The notes under the pieces are model-generated. The model did no database searches and was not told where the DNA came from. It saw only the letters and a list, made by a program, of their open reading frames with translations. Shown here in pieces: positions 52,701 to 60,760 of a DNA stretch of 64,000 nucleotides (position 1 is the first letter of the stretch; each line of letters starts with the position of its first letter). A program made the position numbers and the translations under genes. The DNA is from Salegentibacter maritimus (GTDB lineage Bacteria > Bacteroidota > Bacteroidia > Flavobacteriales > Flavobacteriaceae), in contig NZ_JAEHOK010000009.1 in assembly GCF_016236915.1 (NCBI RefSeq), positions 62,001-126,000 on the forward strand, written 5' to 3'.

Positions 52701-52712
52701 TACTTTTTTCAT
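49707..52712 (-). CDS. SusC/RagA TonB-dependent receptor of the second tandem pair
   Basis: This 1001-residue receptor has a signal peptide ending 'FIMLGQ' and a carboxypeptidase-like beta domain ('LPGVNIVEKGTNNGTMTDFD'). A plug from 'EVVVVGFGTQKKVNLTGSVA' contains 'SPMVLIDGVEGSLNDV', and the beta-barrel ends 'SIGINLTF'. There is no STN domain. The first 115 residues are almost identical to the SusC at 54844-57840, while plug and barrel diverge, so the two arose by duplication and now probably take different parts of the same glycan. It is transcribed from a near-copy of the same promoter. Confidence 0.95.
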   Translation of the reverse strand: MKKVLLTFIVLLFPFIMLGQETIEITGTVSDKNMTLPGVNIVEKGTNNGTMTDFDGNYSIIAPKDAILVVSYMGYATKEIPVSGQTTIDIVLEQDAATLDEVVVVGFGTQKKVNLTGSVASVDGDMLEDRPMTSVSAGLSGLLPGVSVNQSSGMPGNDGGTIRIRGTGTLNEASPMVLIDGVEGSLNDVQANDIANISVLKDAASAAIYGSKAANGVILITTKTGKTGEPSVRLTNNIGWQTPTRLPDYLGSYDYALLYNEALANSGKAPKFDDNDLELFQNGSDPYGHPNTDWQDLLYQGSGFVSTNNLGISGGTEYTKYRASLNYQKQDGIIKHTGKNEYNARLNLTVTPKKWLTTNMNLSYTQMDRESPNNAYVGDGIDQIIRQVNRIAPWIPYKNEDGTYGTISDGNPIAWLDMGPQINYNRKTFVGIGSVQADIFEGFNVKALISHRNVEEDNSEMNKEIQYNENKYHGPTKLTEDLRTTTRNTIDLTANYNNSFNDVHNLGVLAGYHAESYDFKETTAYRENFPSTELPNLDAGSSNGMQNTGYTRELNMVSWFGRVNYDYLGRYLFEANLRADASSRFAEDNRVGVFPSFSAGWRISDENFFEGFRETVSNLKLRASWGQLGNQDALDDYYPTVPTLGLGIDYPFNSEITSGAAISNAKNAALIWEKTTSYGIGLDARLFRKLNLTIDAYKKLTEGIIMKVPAPNEFALNNFYDNVGELENKGIEVSLDYSTRFGEVDFGFGGNVAYNQNELIKLAGTNNIIDGRQIRRIGESLDSWYGYKTDGLHQSQADIDAYPTNTLYPGQIQPGDLRYVDATGDGKVDANDRVLLGNSTPNLNFGANLSLAYKNFDLLAIFQGATGGYGYMDFDAIGALNGDGQKPSSIWLDRWTPNNTNTDVPRLIDGINGPSMPQNSTTSYWLQSTDYLRMKNLQLGYNLQDDLLENWNISKLRIYYTAQNLFTITNYLDGWDPEAPSGRGSSYPVVMTNSIGINLTF

Positions 52713-52787
52713 AAAATAGTTATAATTAATTAGTTGTTAATGAATGATAAATTGTTATAACGAAAGTTTAAATTTTCGTAAAGTTTG

Positions 52788-52819
52788 CAATTTCAAACGT
52801 TTTACTTACTTATCCAAAA
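52788..52819 (-). promoter_or_regulatory. Promoter of the second tandem susCD pair
   Basis: On the minus strand TTTTG (52819-52815), 19 bases, then TGAAATTG (52795-52788) is a TTTG-N19-TAnnTTTG-type promoter. The block 52783-52819 matches 34 of 37 bases of the promoter at 57903-57939. Both leaders also contain an A/T hairpin (here CGAAA...TTTCG, 52761-52778). Confidence 0.8.
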
Positions 52820-52820
52820 A

Positions 52821-53056
52821 TTATATTATAAAAATGTAATTAATACATTTATCTTTTTAAGAATGCTATTTTTGATAAAAAGTTGATATAGAAATTATGT
52901 TTTGAGATGTGTTTTGAAGTGGTTTTAATTTAAAATGTTGTGTTATTTGTAAAATATTAAGAAGCTTTATTTTATGGCTTTTAGAAGATTTAGCGTATCG
53001 GAAATATAGATGGGGGGTAGAGCAGGGGCTGGAAGTCTTCTGTTTAAGAAATTTAT
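52821..53056. other. AT-rich intergenic region upstream of the susC promoter
   Basis: No gene, repeat copy or further motif is visible here. Operators for a glycan-responsive regulator could lie here, but none can be recognised. Confidence 0.5.
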
Positions 53057-53094
53057 AAAAAAAAACAGGCTGTTCTTATTTTGAACAGCCTGTT
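53057..53094 (-). terminator. Terminator after the first tandem susCD pair
   Basis: AACAGGCTGTTC (53064-53075), 7-base loop, GAACAGCCTGTT (53083-53094), with an A-run at 53057-53063 that reads as a T-tract on the minus strand. It separates the two susCD pairs into independent transcription units. Confidence 0.93.
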
Positions 53095-53122
53095 AAAATA
53101 CTCGCTTATAATTATTGTTTAA

Positions 53123-54832
53123 TTATTGCGTTGGATTTTGAGTTAAGGTTCCAGGGTAAGAGTTAATAGCATCTTGAGGGATATAATATACTACACGGAA
53201 ATCTGTAGCGGGTATATTCTCAAACTGCTTGTGAGGTCCCGGATATTCACGGGTAAGTTCTTTTCCATTACGGAATACATCATAACTTCTTTCTGCCTGA
53301 TAAGCAAGTTCTAACTGGCGCTCCTTATCAATAAGGGCACTGGCATTAGTGCCATCTAAATTATCGTAACCACCATCTACAATAGAACGCTCTCTTATAG
53401 TGTTTAAATCTTCCAGTGCAGCGCTATAATTACCTAGTTTAGCATAGGCTTCTGCGCGATTTAAATAGATTTCGCCCAAACGACTAATTACAGGGGAGTG
53501 CAAGTGTGACTCTTCTCCTTCAAGGGAGGCTTTTGTGATGTAAAATTGTGGATAAACCCTATTGAGAGTTATATAATTATCTATAACCCCGGTATAGGTT
53601 TTTCCATCTTTATACTGAATAGAATAAATCTCCTGACCGGCATCTACAGCAGATAAGGTGTAAGTTTCATCTCCTTCAGAAGCAGTTATGGTATTTCCAT
53701 TACGGCTGATGTCTGCCTGTACATAGTTTAATACCTCTCCATCTTTTTTAATAAAACGAAATACCTCGGTGTACTCTCCTGTTTCAGAATCCTGGGAATA
53801 AGTAGGCCTAATAAATGCAGCACGTGCGTCTACCATATTATAATTATCGGGACGCCAGTCGTTACGGCCTGTTTCGTTTAAAAGGCTTATATACTCGGCA
53901 CTGGCATACATTTCGCCCCAGCCCATACCGCCTATATTGGCATACATACCTCCAACACCATAATAGTGGTCGTACCCAGAAAATTCTGAGGCTACACGTT
54001 TTACAGCGAAAATGGTCTCTGCATTATCTTCTGGAACAAAAGTATTGTACTCCATAAATTGCTCTCTTGGTAACAATGAAAATTTACCCGAGTTAATTAC
54101 TTTATTCGAGTACTCTACTGCAAGTTGGGCATACTCTGTATTTGGCGATTCATAGGTTCCGCTCATATAAAGGTAAATACGGGACAACATAGCTTGAGCT
54201 GCTTCTTTTGTAGCGTATATAGGTTCACCTTCTAGAGTAAGTAATTCTTCAGCTTTCTTTAAATCGTCTATGGCTTGTTGGTAACTTTCTGCTACGGTGG
54301 CCCTATCTGGAAGTTCCAGGTTAATAACATCGTCAGGCGTGCCATTTACAATAGGTACTCCCAGGTTTGATTCCGGATTTTGATAGTAAGGTCGGCCAAA
54401 TGCACGTGTAAGGTAGAAATACATCATTCCTCTTACATAATATGCCTCTCCCAGATTGTTGTCAATCTCTTCGTTTTCACCTTCAGCAATCATGTTAATA
54501 ATATTTGATGATTGCGCGATAGCTTTATAACCTGAATCCCAAAACTGGGTTAAACGATAGTTATTTGGAGTTCTGGCATAAGAGATAAATTCGTAAAATG
54601 GGTCGGTAGATGAGCCGCGAATCATCATATTATCCCCGGCATATTCTCCCATTCTATGCATAGGATCGGACCAGGATTTTAACTGGGCATACATACCGTT
54701 AATAAGAGATTCAAGAGAAGCATCTGGATCTTCAATCACGCTATCAGAGTCCAGGCTTCCCTGGGGTAATCGATCAATTTCGCAAGCTGAAAGAGCCACT
54801 GTGGCGAAAAGTGCTATAATTATTTTTTTCAT
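53123..54832 (-). CDS. SusD/RagB lipoprotein of the first tandem pair
   Basis: This 569-residue surface lipoprotein has its lipobox Cys at residue 17 ('ALFATVALSACEIDRLPQGS'). The family pattern is present: 'LGEAYYVRGMMYFYLTRAFG' (TPR helix), 'LGEIYLNRAEAYAKLGNYSA' and 'ELAYQAERSYDVFRNGKELT', and the end 'VYYIPQDAINSYPGTLTQNP'. A central insertion (about 370-420, 'VSAVDAGQEIY'-like beta segment) makes it somewhat longer than its neighbour. It starts 11 bases after its susC partner and is followed by a strong terminator. Confidence 0.94.
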   Translation of the reverse strand: MKKIIIALFATVALSACEIDRLPQGSLDSDSVIEDPDASLESLINGMYAQLKSWSDPMHRMGEYAGDNMMIRGSSTDPFYEFISYARTPNNYRLTQFWDSGYKAIAQSSNIINMIAEGENEEIDNNLGEAYYVRGMMYFYLTRAFGRPYYQNPESNLGVPIVNGTPDDVINLELPDRATVAESYQQAIDDLKKAEELLTLEGEPIYATKEAAQAMLSRIYLYMSGTYESPNTEYAQLAVEYSNKVINSGKFSLLPREQFMEYNTFVPEDNAETIFAVKRVASEFSGYDHYYGVGGMYANIGGMGWGEMYASAEYISLLNETGRNDWRPDNYNMVDARAAFIRPTYSQDSETGEYTEVFRFIKKDGEVLNYVQADISRNGNTITASEGDETYTLSAVDAGQEIYSIQYKDGKTYTGVIDNYITLNRVYPQFYITKASLEGEESHLHSPVISRLGEIYLNRAEAYAKLGNYSAALEDLNTIRERSIVDGGYDNLDGTNASALIDKERQLELAYQAERSYDVFRNGKELTREYPGPHKQFENIPATDFRVVYYIPQDAINSYPGTLTQNPTQ

Positions 54833-54843
54833 AGTGTTTCTTT

Positions 54844-57840
54844 TTAAAATTTCACATTAAGTCCAAGCATAAATTTCCTTGTCATTGGATACACCCCAGG
54901 TCCGGTAGAGCCCAGAACAGCGCCGTTATTTGCCGGAATCTCGGGGTCTACACCAGAATAGTCGGTAATCACAAATAGGTTTTCACCGGCTAGTGAAAGT
55001 CGCAGGTTGTCAATGTTATATTTACTTAGATCAAAATTGTACCCCAGCGTCAACGAACGTAGCTTTAAGAAATCACTTTTTTCCAGGTAACGGGTAGAAG
55101 TAGCATTTCCTTTGTCCTGGTTGTTATATCTAGCTACGGGGTGGGTAGCGATATCACCGGGTTTTTCCCAGCGACTCCAACCTGGTTGTAATTTCATTTG
55201 GTTACGATCTGTATAGGTTCCGTCTGAGTCATACTCCTGTCTGGAATAATTATAGATTTGTCCTCCAATTGAATAACCAAAAACAGCATTCAGGTCAAAT
55301 TGTTTGTAATTTAAGCTTGTAGAGAACCCTCCAAAGATATCTGGAGATACTTTTCCGGTTTTTTCGAATGTAGCTTCCGAGTAATTAGAGGTGGTGGTTC
55401 TTGAGATTTCATTCCCATCGCTGTCCCTATCTACTATATACCACATAGGTAAACCATTTTCAGGGTTTACTCCGGCCCATTCCTTTAGGTAATAGGTGTC
55501 TACCGGGCGTCCGGGTTCTAACATTCTTTGTGCAGATCCTGCAATTCCCAAGCCATCACCAACAATAATTGGCCTAACGACATAGTTTCCATTGGCATCT
55601 TTAGTTTTATAAAGTTTGGTAAGCTTGTTTACGTTATGCCCTAAGTTTACATCTATGCTCCAGGTAAGGTCCTGGTTACGAATAATATCTCCACCAATGG
55701 CAAGTTCAATTCCTTTATTTTGCATCTCACCAATATTCTGCCAGATGCTGGTTACCCCGGTTAAACCACTAATTGGAACCCTGTATAAAATGTTTTCGGT
55801 ATTTTTTTCGTAATAATCAAAAGTAAGCCTTGCACGATTATCAAATAGGCTCGCGTCAATTCCCGCACCGCTAGTATAGGTCTTTTCCCAGGTTAGGTTT
55901 TCGTTTCCTATTTGGCTAATTAAAGCCCCAGGATTACCATTGTAGCTTGCACCACTTGAAACAGCATAAAGGTCATATTGTGGGTATAGGGAACTCGGGC
56001 GATTTCCTACCGAACCGTATGATGCACGTAGTTTTAGTGCATTTACCCAATCGGTTTTAAACCAGTTTTCGTTATGTATATTCCACCCACCACTAAGTGA
56101 GAAAAAGTTCCCATACTTGGCATTGTCACCAAAGTTTGAAGCACCATCCCTACGGAAAGAAACCTGCCCCAGGTATTTATTATCATAATCATAATTAGCA
56201 TTGAAAAGTACCGATTGTACAGCCCATTCACTAATACCACCTTTTGTACGTTCAGGTTTAGCTACTACATCAAGTACTTCAAATCCCGGGATAAACCCGG
56301 TGCCATACGCATCTAAAGTTTCACTACGATAGTCGTTATATTCATAAGCTAGGATTCCATTAAAATCATGTTTCCCCCAGTTTTTATTGAATCGTAATAT
56401 TTGGTTAGTATATTGGCGTGTGTATTCAGATCGGTAGTCGGTTATTCTACCATTTACACTTTCACCGGCACTGGAGCGAGGATCAAAATAGCTTTTCGCC
56501 TTATAGTGATTATATCTAATGTTGTTTACTGAAGAAAAAGTAAGCCAGTCGGTTAGCTCTATGTCAAAATCCAAATTCCCCATAAACTCATAGTTTTTAT
56601 TGGAAGAGTGGTTCCATTGAAGGTCGTATAGGTAGTTAGTGCTGGCACTGTTTACCCAACTACTGGAACGATGTGGTACAAGGTTACCATCCTCATCGTA
56701 CGGGCTATCCCATGGTAAATTAGAATACATGGCCGTGGTAGAATATTGCCTATCCTGAACATCGCGAAGCGAACCATTTATAGATGGTTTTATTTTTAAC
56801 CAATCTGTTGGTCTATATTCTGTTTTAAAGCGAAAATTATATCGGGTATAATCAAAACCTTTTACGGCTCCCTGCTCATCATATAGCCCCACTGAAGCAT
56901 ACGACCTTAGAGTTTCACTACCGCCTTGTATAGAAACATTGTAATTTTGGGTAAAGCCACTTCGGGTAGCTACATCCCACCAGTCGAAATTACTATTTCT
57001 TAAATCAGAATTCCAACGCGGAAACGAGATTTCGTCGGCATTGGTAAACGAAGCATAATAGTCATATAGTTCAGCCCCGTTCATCATTTCCAGGTTCCCG
57101 TTATTAAGCTCGTTGATACCTGTTTTTGAAGAAAAACTAATAGTAGTTTCCCCCGGTTTTGCATTTTTAGTAGTTACCACAATAACTCCGTTGGCTCCTT
57201 GAGAACCATAAATTGAGGTAGAAGCGGCATCTTTTAAAATCGTCATGGTCTCAATGTCGTCCGGATTTAATTCCCCTGGTCCTGAGCCAACAATTACACC
57301 ATCAATAACCCACAACGGGCTTGTAGTTCCGCTTAAGGTAGCCTGACCTCTAATTACAACACTACCTTTAGAACCCGGTTGTCCAGAACCCGGTGCTACA
57401 AATACCCCTGGAGCTTTTCCGTTAAGCATATTCTCAACTGAAGGAGTGGTAACATCTCTTAAATCGTCACCTTCAACAGTTTGTAAAGCACCTGTTAAAC
57501 TTTCTCTTTTCTGGGCACCGTACCCAACAACCACCACTTCATCTAAAGCAGCGGCATCCTGCTCTAAAACAATGTCTAGCTTAGATTGTCCATTCACTTG
57601 CACTTCTTTTGTAGCATAGCCCATATAACTAACTACTAATACGGCATCACTGGGTGCATTAATGGTATAGTTTCCGTCAAAATCGGTCATAGTACCATTA
57701 TTGGTCCCTTTTTCTACAATGTTAACGCCGGGAAGCGTCATGCCTTTTTCTGAAACAGTCCCTGTAATTTCAATTGTTTCCTGCCCCAGCATTATGTAAG
57801 GCAAAAACATTACAATGAATGCTAAAAGTGTTTTTTTCAT
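54844..57840 (-). CDS. SusC/RagA TonB-dependent receptor of the first tandem pair
   Basis: This 998-residue receptor has signal peptide 'FIVMFLPYIMLGQ', a carboxypeptidase-like domain, a plug from 'EVVVVGYGAQKRESLTGALQ' with 'SPLWVIDGVIVGSGPG', and a barrel ending 'KFMLGLNVKF'. There is no STN domain, so regulation is by another route than ECF/FecR. Its N-terminal 115 residues and promoter are near-copies of the adjacent SusC. With its SusD it is the first transcription unit after the sulfatase gene of the same strand. Confidence 0.95.
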   Translation of the reverse strand: MKKTLLAFIVMFLPYIMLGQETIEITGTVSEKGMTLPGVNIVEKGTNNGTMTDFDGNYTINAPSDAVLVVSYMGYATKEVQVNGQSKLDIVLEQDAAALDEVVVVGYGAQKRESLTGALQTVEGDDLRDVTTPSVENMLNGKAPGVFVAPGSGQPGSKGSVVIRGQATLSGTTSPLWVIDGVIVGSGPGELNPDDIETMTILKDAASTSIYGSQGANGVIVVTTKNAKPGETTISFSSKTGINELNNGNLEMMNGAELYDYYASFTNADEISFPRWNSDLRNSNFDWWDVATRSGFTQNYNVSIQGGSETLRSYASVGLYDEQGAVKGFDYTRYNFRFKTEYRPTDWLKIKPSINGSLRDVQDRQYSTTAMYSNLPWDSPYDEDGNLVPHRSSSWVNSASTNYLYDLQWNHSSNKNYEFMGNLDFDIELTDWLTFSSVNNIRYNHYKAKSYFDPRSSAGESVNGRITDYRSEYTRQYTNQILRFNKNWGKHDFNGILAYEYNDYRSETLDAYGTGFIPGFEVLDVVAKPERTKGGISEWAVQSVLFNANYDYDNKYLGQVSFRRDGASNFGDNAKYGNFFSLSGGWNIHNENWFKTDWVNALKLRASYGSVGNRPSSLYPQYDLYAVSSGASYNGNPGALISQIGNENLTWEKTYTSGAGIDASLFDNRARLTFDYYEKNTENILYRVPISGLTGVTSIWQNIGEMQNKGIELAIGGDIIRNQDLTWSIDVNLGHNVNKLTKLYKTKDANGNYVVRPIIVGDGLGIAGSAQRMLEPGRPVDTYYLKEWAGVNPENGLPMWYIVDRDSDGNEISRTTTSNYSEATFEKTGKVSPDIFGGFSTSLNYKQFDLNAVFGYSIGGQIYNYSRQEYDSDGTYTDRNQMKLQPGWSRWEKPGDIATHPVARYNNQDKGNATSTRYLEKSDFLKLRSLTLGYNFDLSKYNIDNLRLSLAGENLFVITDYSGVDPEIPANNGAVLGSTGPGVYPMTRKFMLGLNVKF

Positions 57841-57907
57841 AAACGTTTTTAGTTATTATTTAATGATTAATTGATAAAATGAAAATTTTTAACTTTCATA
57901 TGGTTTG

Positions 57908-57939
57908 CAATTTTATACGTTTTATTTACTTATCCAAAA
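57908..57939 (-). promoter_or_regulatory. Promoter of the first tandem susCD pair
   Basis: On the minus strand TTTTG (57939-57935), 19 bases, then TAAAATTG (57915-57908). It has exactly the expected spacing and is nearly identical to the promoter at 52788-52819. A leader hairpin TGAAA...TTTCA lies at 57880-57898. Confidence 0.82.
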
Positions 57940-58210
57940 GTTAACTTAAAATATGTTGTTTTTTAACATTAAGGTATCTTGAATTAAATAATCATTGGTA
58001 GTGTTTTAAGCACTTAATTTTGTTGGTATCGTACTTTTAGGAATGTGATTTTAAGCTTTGAATATGCAAAGTAGTTATATTCAGATTTGAAGATATTTAG
58101 CTTTTGAAGATAGTAGTGTTTAAAGCTTTAAAATGATAGATTTTTTGAAAGCTTTAATTATTTATATTGAAAGTAATTTCTTATAAAATTACACCTGATG
58201 ATTATAGTGT
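57940..58210. other. AT-rich intergenic region, no gene seen
   Basis: I see no coding region, repeat copy or clear operator between the susC promoter and the terminator of the sulfatase unit. Confidence 0.5.
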
Positions 58211-58243
58211 AAAAAATGGGAGAGATCATAATGTAGATCTCTC
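58211..58243 (-). terminator. Terminator after the sulfatase gene
   Basis: GAGAGATC (58220-58227) pairs with GATCTCTC (58236-58243). The AAAAAATGGG on the left reads CCCATTTTTT on the minus strand, a normal T-tract. Confidence 0.9.
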
Positions 58244-58252
58244 ACATTTTAA

Positions 58253-58292
58253 TTGGCACGGCCAAAGGCTGTAATACCCCGAGGTAGTTTAC
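58253..58292. repeat. Dispersed intergenic repeat, short form, overlapping a stop codon
   Basis: TTGGCACGGCCAAAGGCTG, then TAATACCCCGAGG, then TAGTTTAC. The tail contains the TAA stop codon of the sulfatase gene (58289-58291 on the minus strand). Confidence 0.88.
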
Positions 58293-59866
58293 TCGGAAAG
58301 TAATCCGTTTTCGATGGCCGGAATCTGAAACCGTTCTACTTCGGCATTTTGGTGTGCTTCTTTAAAAATATCGGCTGCTTTTTGTATAATTTCAGGATGG
58401 AGATCAGCCAGGTTAGTGGTTTCAGCAGGATCTTCCTCTAAATTATATAGCTCCAGGGTAGGTTCTTCATTGTTATTGAGGTTTTTTCTAATCACCTTCC
58501 AATCATTTATTCGTATCGCAACTTGCCCGCCATATTCAGGAAATTCCCAAAACAGAAATTCGTGTTCTTCCTGTAGATCTTTTTCTCCCAGCAGTGTAGG
58601 TAGAAAACTAATACCATCTGTATCCTTTGGTTTAGGGAAACCGGTGAGATCTGCAAGGGTAGCCAGTACATCGTATTGAGCTGAAATATGATCTGTTTTT
58701 GTTCCCGGTTTAATATGTCCTGGCCAGGAAGCTATCATAGGTACACGAATACCTCCTTCATTAACAAAACCTTTTCCGTAGCCGTATTTGCTTTTAAAAG
58801 GTTTGGCACTGTTAAACCAGGGGGAGTCTGAACCGCCATTAAAAGTGGGGCCATTATCGGAAGTGAAAATGATCATTGTGTTTTCGTAAATACCTTCTTC
58901 TTTTAATTGGTCTACTAGTTTACCAACATTTTCATCTAAATAAGAAACCATAGCCGCATAGGTGGCACGCGGATAACGAACCGGGAAATACCCTTTCTCT
59001 CCAAGATATGGTTTTTCATCCCCAAATTTTTCAATATAATAATCTACCCAGCGTTTTGGTGCCTGAAGGGGAGCGTGAGGGATGGGAGTAGCCCAATAGA
59101 AAAAGAAAGGTTTGTCTTTATTTTCGCTAATAAAACTACTCATAGCATCATATATTAAATCCGGGGTATACTCATTTAGACTGTAGTTTTTATAACTATT
59201 TGGATCTAGTGGATTGGCTCCCACCGGCAGTTTAGTATTGGGTGCAATGGTATCGTTATTTAGGTGAACGCGGTTTTCATTTTTGTACAGGTGAACCGGG
59301 TAGTAGGTATGCGCCTGACGCTGGTCGTTATATCCGTAGAAAAAATCAAAGCCCATTTTTGTGGGGATAGAATTTGTGTGTGGGGCACCTAATCCCCATT
59401 TCCCTGCTATTCCGGTGCGGTAGCCTTCTTTTTGCAGTAATTTGGGAAACAAAACAGTATTCTCCGGAACTGGGCGTTGGCCTTCCAGGGTAGAGTCCTG
59501 GATCACCGCTCTATAATCCCAGACTTTACCACGCTCCCTCCATTCGTCATTTCCACGTATATAAGCATTTCCCGAGTGTTTTCCTGTAAGTAACATATAG
59601 CGTGCAGGGGCACAAACCGGGGCGCTGGTATAATGTTGGGTAAACATCATCCCGTTTTTAGCCAGGGCATCTATGTTTGGGGTTTCAATTTTTTCCTGTC
59701 CATAAATACCTAACTCGCCATAACCAAGATCATCTGCCAGGATATAAATAATATTGGGTTTAGTATCTTTATTTTCTTTATCGCTCTTTTTTTCTTGCTT
59801 GTTGTCACAGGAAAAAAAGCTAAGAATTATAAGAGGCAGAATACCGGCTTTACGAAGTAGCTTCAT
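58289..59866 (-). CDS. Type I sulfatase lipoprotein (arylsulfatase family)
   Basis: This 525-residue protein has a signal and lipobox (Cys20, 'LPLIILSFFSCDNKQEKKSD'). The sulfatase motif has the formylglycine-precursor Cys85 in 'PVCAPARYMLLTGKHSG', metal-site 'YILADDLGYGELGIYG', 'GIAGKWGLG', and 'MIIFTSDNGPTFNGGSD'. The C-terminal subdomain has 'FWEFPEYGGQVAIRINDWKV'. It needs formylglycine maturation by a sulfatase-maturating enzyme encoded elsewhere. The substrate is probably a sulfated sugar residue of the glycan handled by this locus, possibly sulfated GlcNAc or GalNAc given GH84 and GH123-like neighbours (inference). Confidence 0.92.
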   Translation of the reverse strand: MKLLRKAGILPLIILSFFSCDNKQEKKSDKENKDTKPNIIYILADDLGYGELGIYGQEKIETPNIDALAKNGMMFTQHYTSAPVCAPARYMLLTGKHSGNAYIRGNDEWRERGKVWDYRAVIQDSTLEGQRPVPENTVLFPKLLQKEGYRTGIAGKWGLGAPHTNSIPTKMGFDFFYGYNDQRQAHTYYPVHLYKNENRVHLNNDTIAPNTKLPVGANPLDPNSYKNYSLNEYTPDLIYDAMSSFISENKDKPFFFYWATPIPHAPLQAPKRWVDYYIEKFGDEKPYLGEKGYFPVRYPRATYAAMVSYLDENVGKLVDQLKEEGIYENTMIIFTSDNGPTFNGGSDSPWFNSAKPFKSKYGYGKGFVNEGGIRVPMIASWPGHIKPGTKTDHISAQYDVLATLADLTGFPKPKDTDGISFLPTLLGEKDLQEEHEFLFWEFPEYGGQVAIRINDWKVIRKNLNNNEEPTLELYNLEEDPAETTNLADLHPEIIQKAADIFKEAHQNAEVERFQIPAIENGLLSE

Positions 59867-59951
59867 ATTTGGGATTTTATGATTTAATGGTTGCCAATTA
59901 AATGAAATTGGAATTTAAATATTAAAAAAATCGATTCGGCTTTATATATAA

Positions 59952-60749
59952 TTAGGGTTTTAGCAGCTTTAAAACGCTTAATACCGCATTATGATCGGAT
60001 GCAATGCTATCCTGAATTACTTTGGTTTCAACAAGCTCCCAGCTATTTTTCGGGTAAAACATAACATAATCAATTTTTATATTTGGCTTGTTTGAAGGAT
60101 AGGTGGGTATAGCACTTTTTTTATCGTAAGAGGCCTGCCACTTTTCTTCCAATAAATTTATGGTTGGGCTTCCAGGTATGTCGTTCAAATCGCCTGCGAG
60201 TACTGCTGGGTACTCCAGTTTATCGGTTAGCTTATGGATGGCCCGGGCTTGTTTTAGCCTGTCTTTACCTGCTTCCAAATGGTCAAAATGGGTGGCAATA
60301 AACTGTATGGTGTCTCCGGTAGTTGTTACCAGAGTGGCAAGTCCCGCCGCCTTTGGTTCGTTTTGAGGTGCATGGGGCAGACTTACATTTTCGGTTTTAA
60401 TAAATGAAGTGCGGGACAACAGCCCTTCCCCGTATTCACCGCCATCATAATCCATTGCTTTTATAAATACAGGAGTTAATCCTGTTTTAACGGCAAGCTC
60501 GCTAAGGATATCCCTTTTGTTTACCCTGTTGGTTTTAAAGTCTACTTCCTGCAAGGCAACAAGATCTGGATTTGTTTTTTTGATTAAATCGGCAATAATA
60601 TCCAGATCAAAATTCCCGTTGGTATTGGCACCGTGAAGAATGTTATAGGTAAGTACGCGAACTTCGGTACTTTTTTCCTTCTGTGCAGTTCCATTAACTA
60701 CACTAAACAAGCATAAAGCCAGGCTTAAAAATAAAATTTTAATTTTCAT
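59952..60749 (-). CDS. Endonuclease/exonuclease/phosphatase-superfamily hydrolase
   Basis: This 265-residue secreted protein has a signal peptide ('LFLSLALCLFSVVNGTAQ'). All EEP motifs are present: 'VRVLTYNILHG' (Asn), 'DLVALQEVD' (Glu), 'ATHFDHL' (His), 'AVLAGDLNDIPGSP' (Asp/Asn), 'IKIDYVMFY', and 'SDHNAVL' (Asp-His). This is a metal-dependent phosphodiesterase fold, secreted here and therefore not a DNA-repair enzyme. Members include phospholipid and sphingomyelin phosphodiesterases. It lies 11 bases after the GH123-like gene and 85 before the sulfatase gene, so it belongs to the same operon. Confidence 0.9.
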   Translation of the reverse strand: MKIKILFLSLALCLFSVVNGTAQKEKSTEVRVLTYNILHGANTNGNFDLDIIADLIKKTNPDLVALQEVDFKTNRVNKRDILSELAVKTGLTPVFIKAMDYDGGEYGEGLLSRTSFIKTENVSLPHAPQNEPKAAGLATLVTTTGDTIQFIATHFDHLEAGKDRLKQARAIHKLTDKLEYPAVLAGDLNDIPGSPTINLLEEKWQASYDKKSAIPTYPSNKPNIKIDYVMFYPKNSWELVETKVIQDSIASDHNAVLSVLKLLKP

Positions 60750-60760
60750 GGAATATGATT

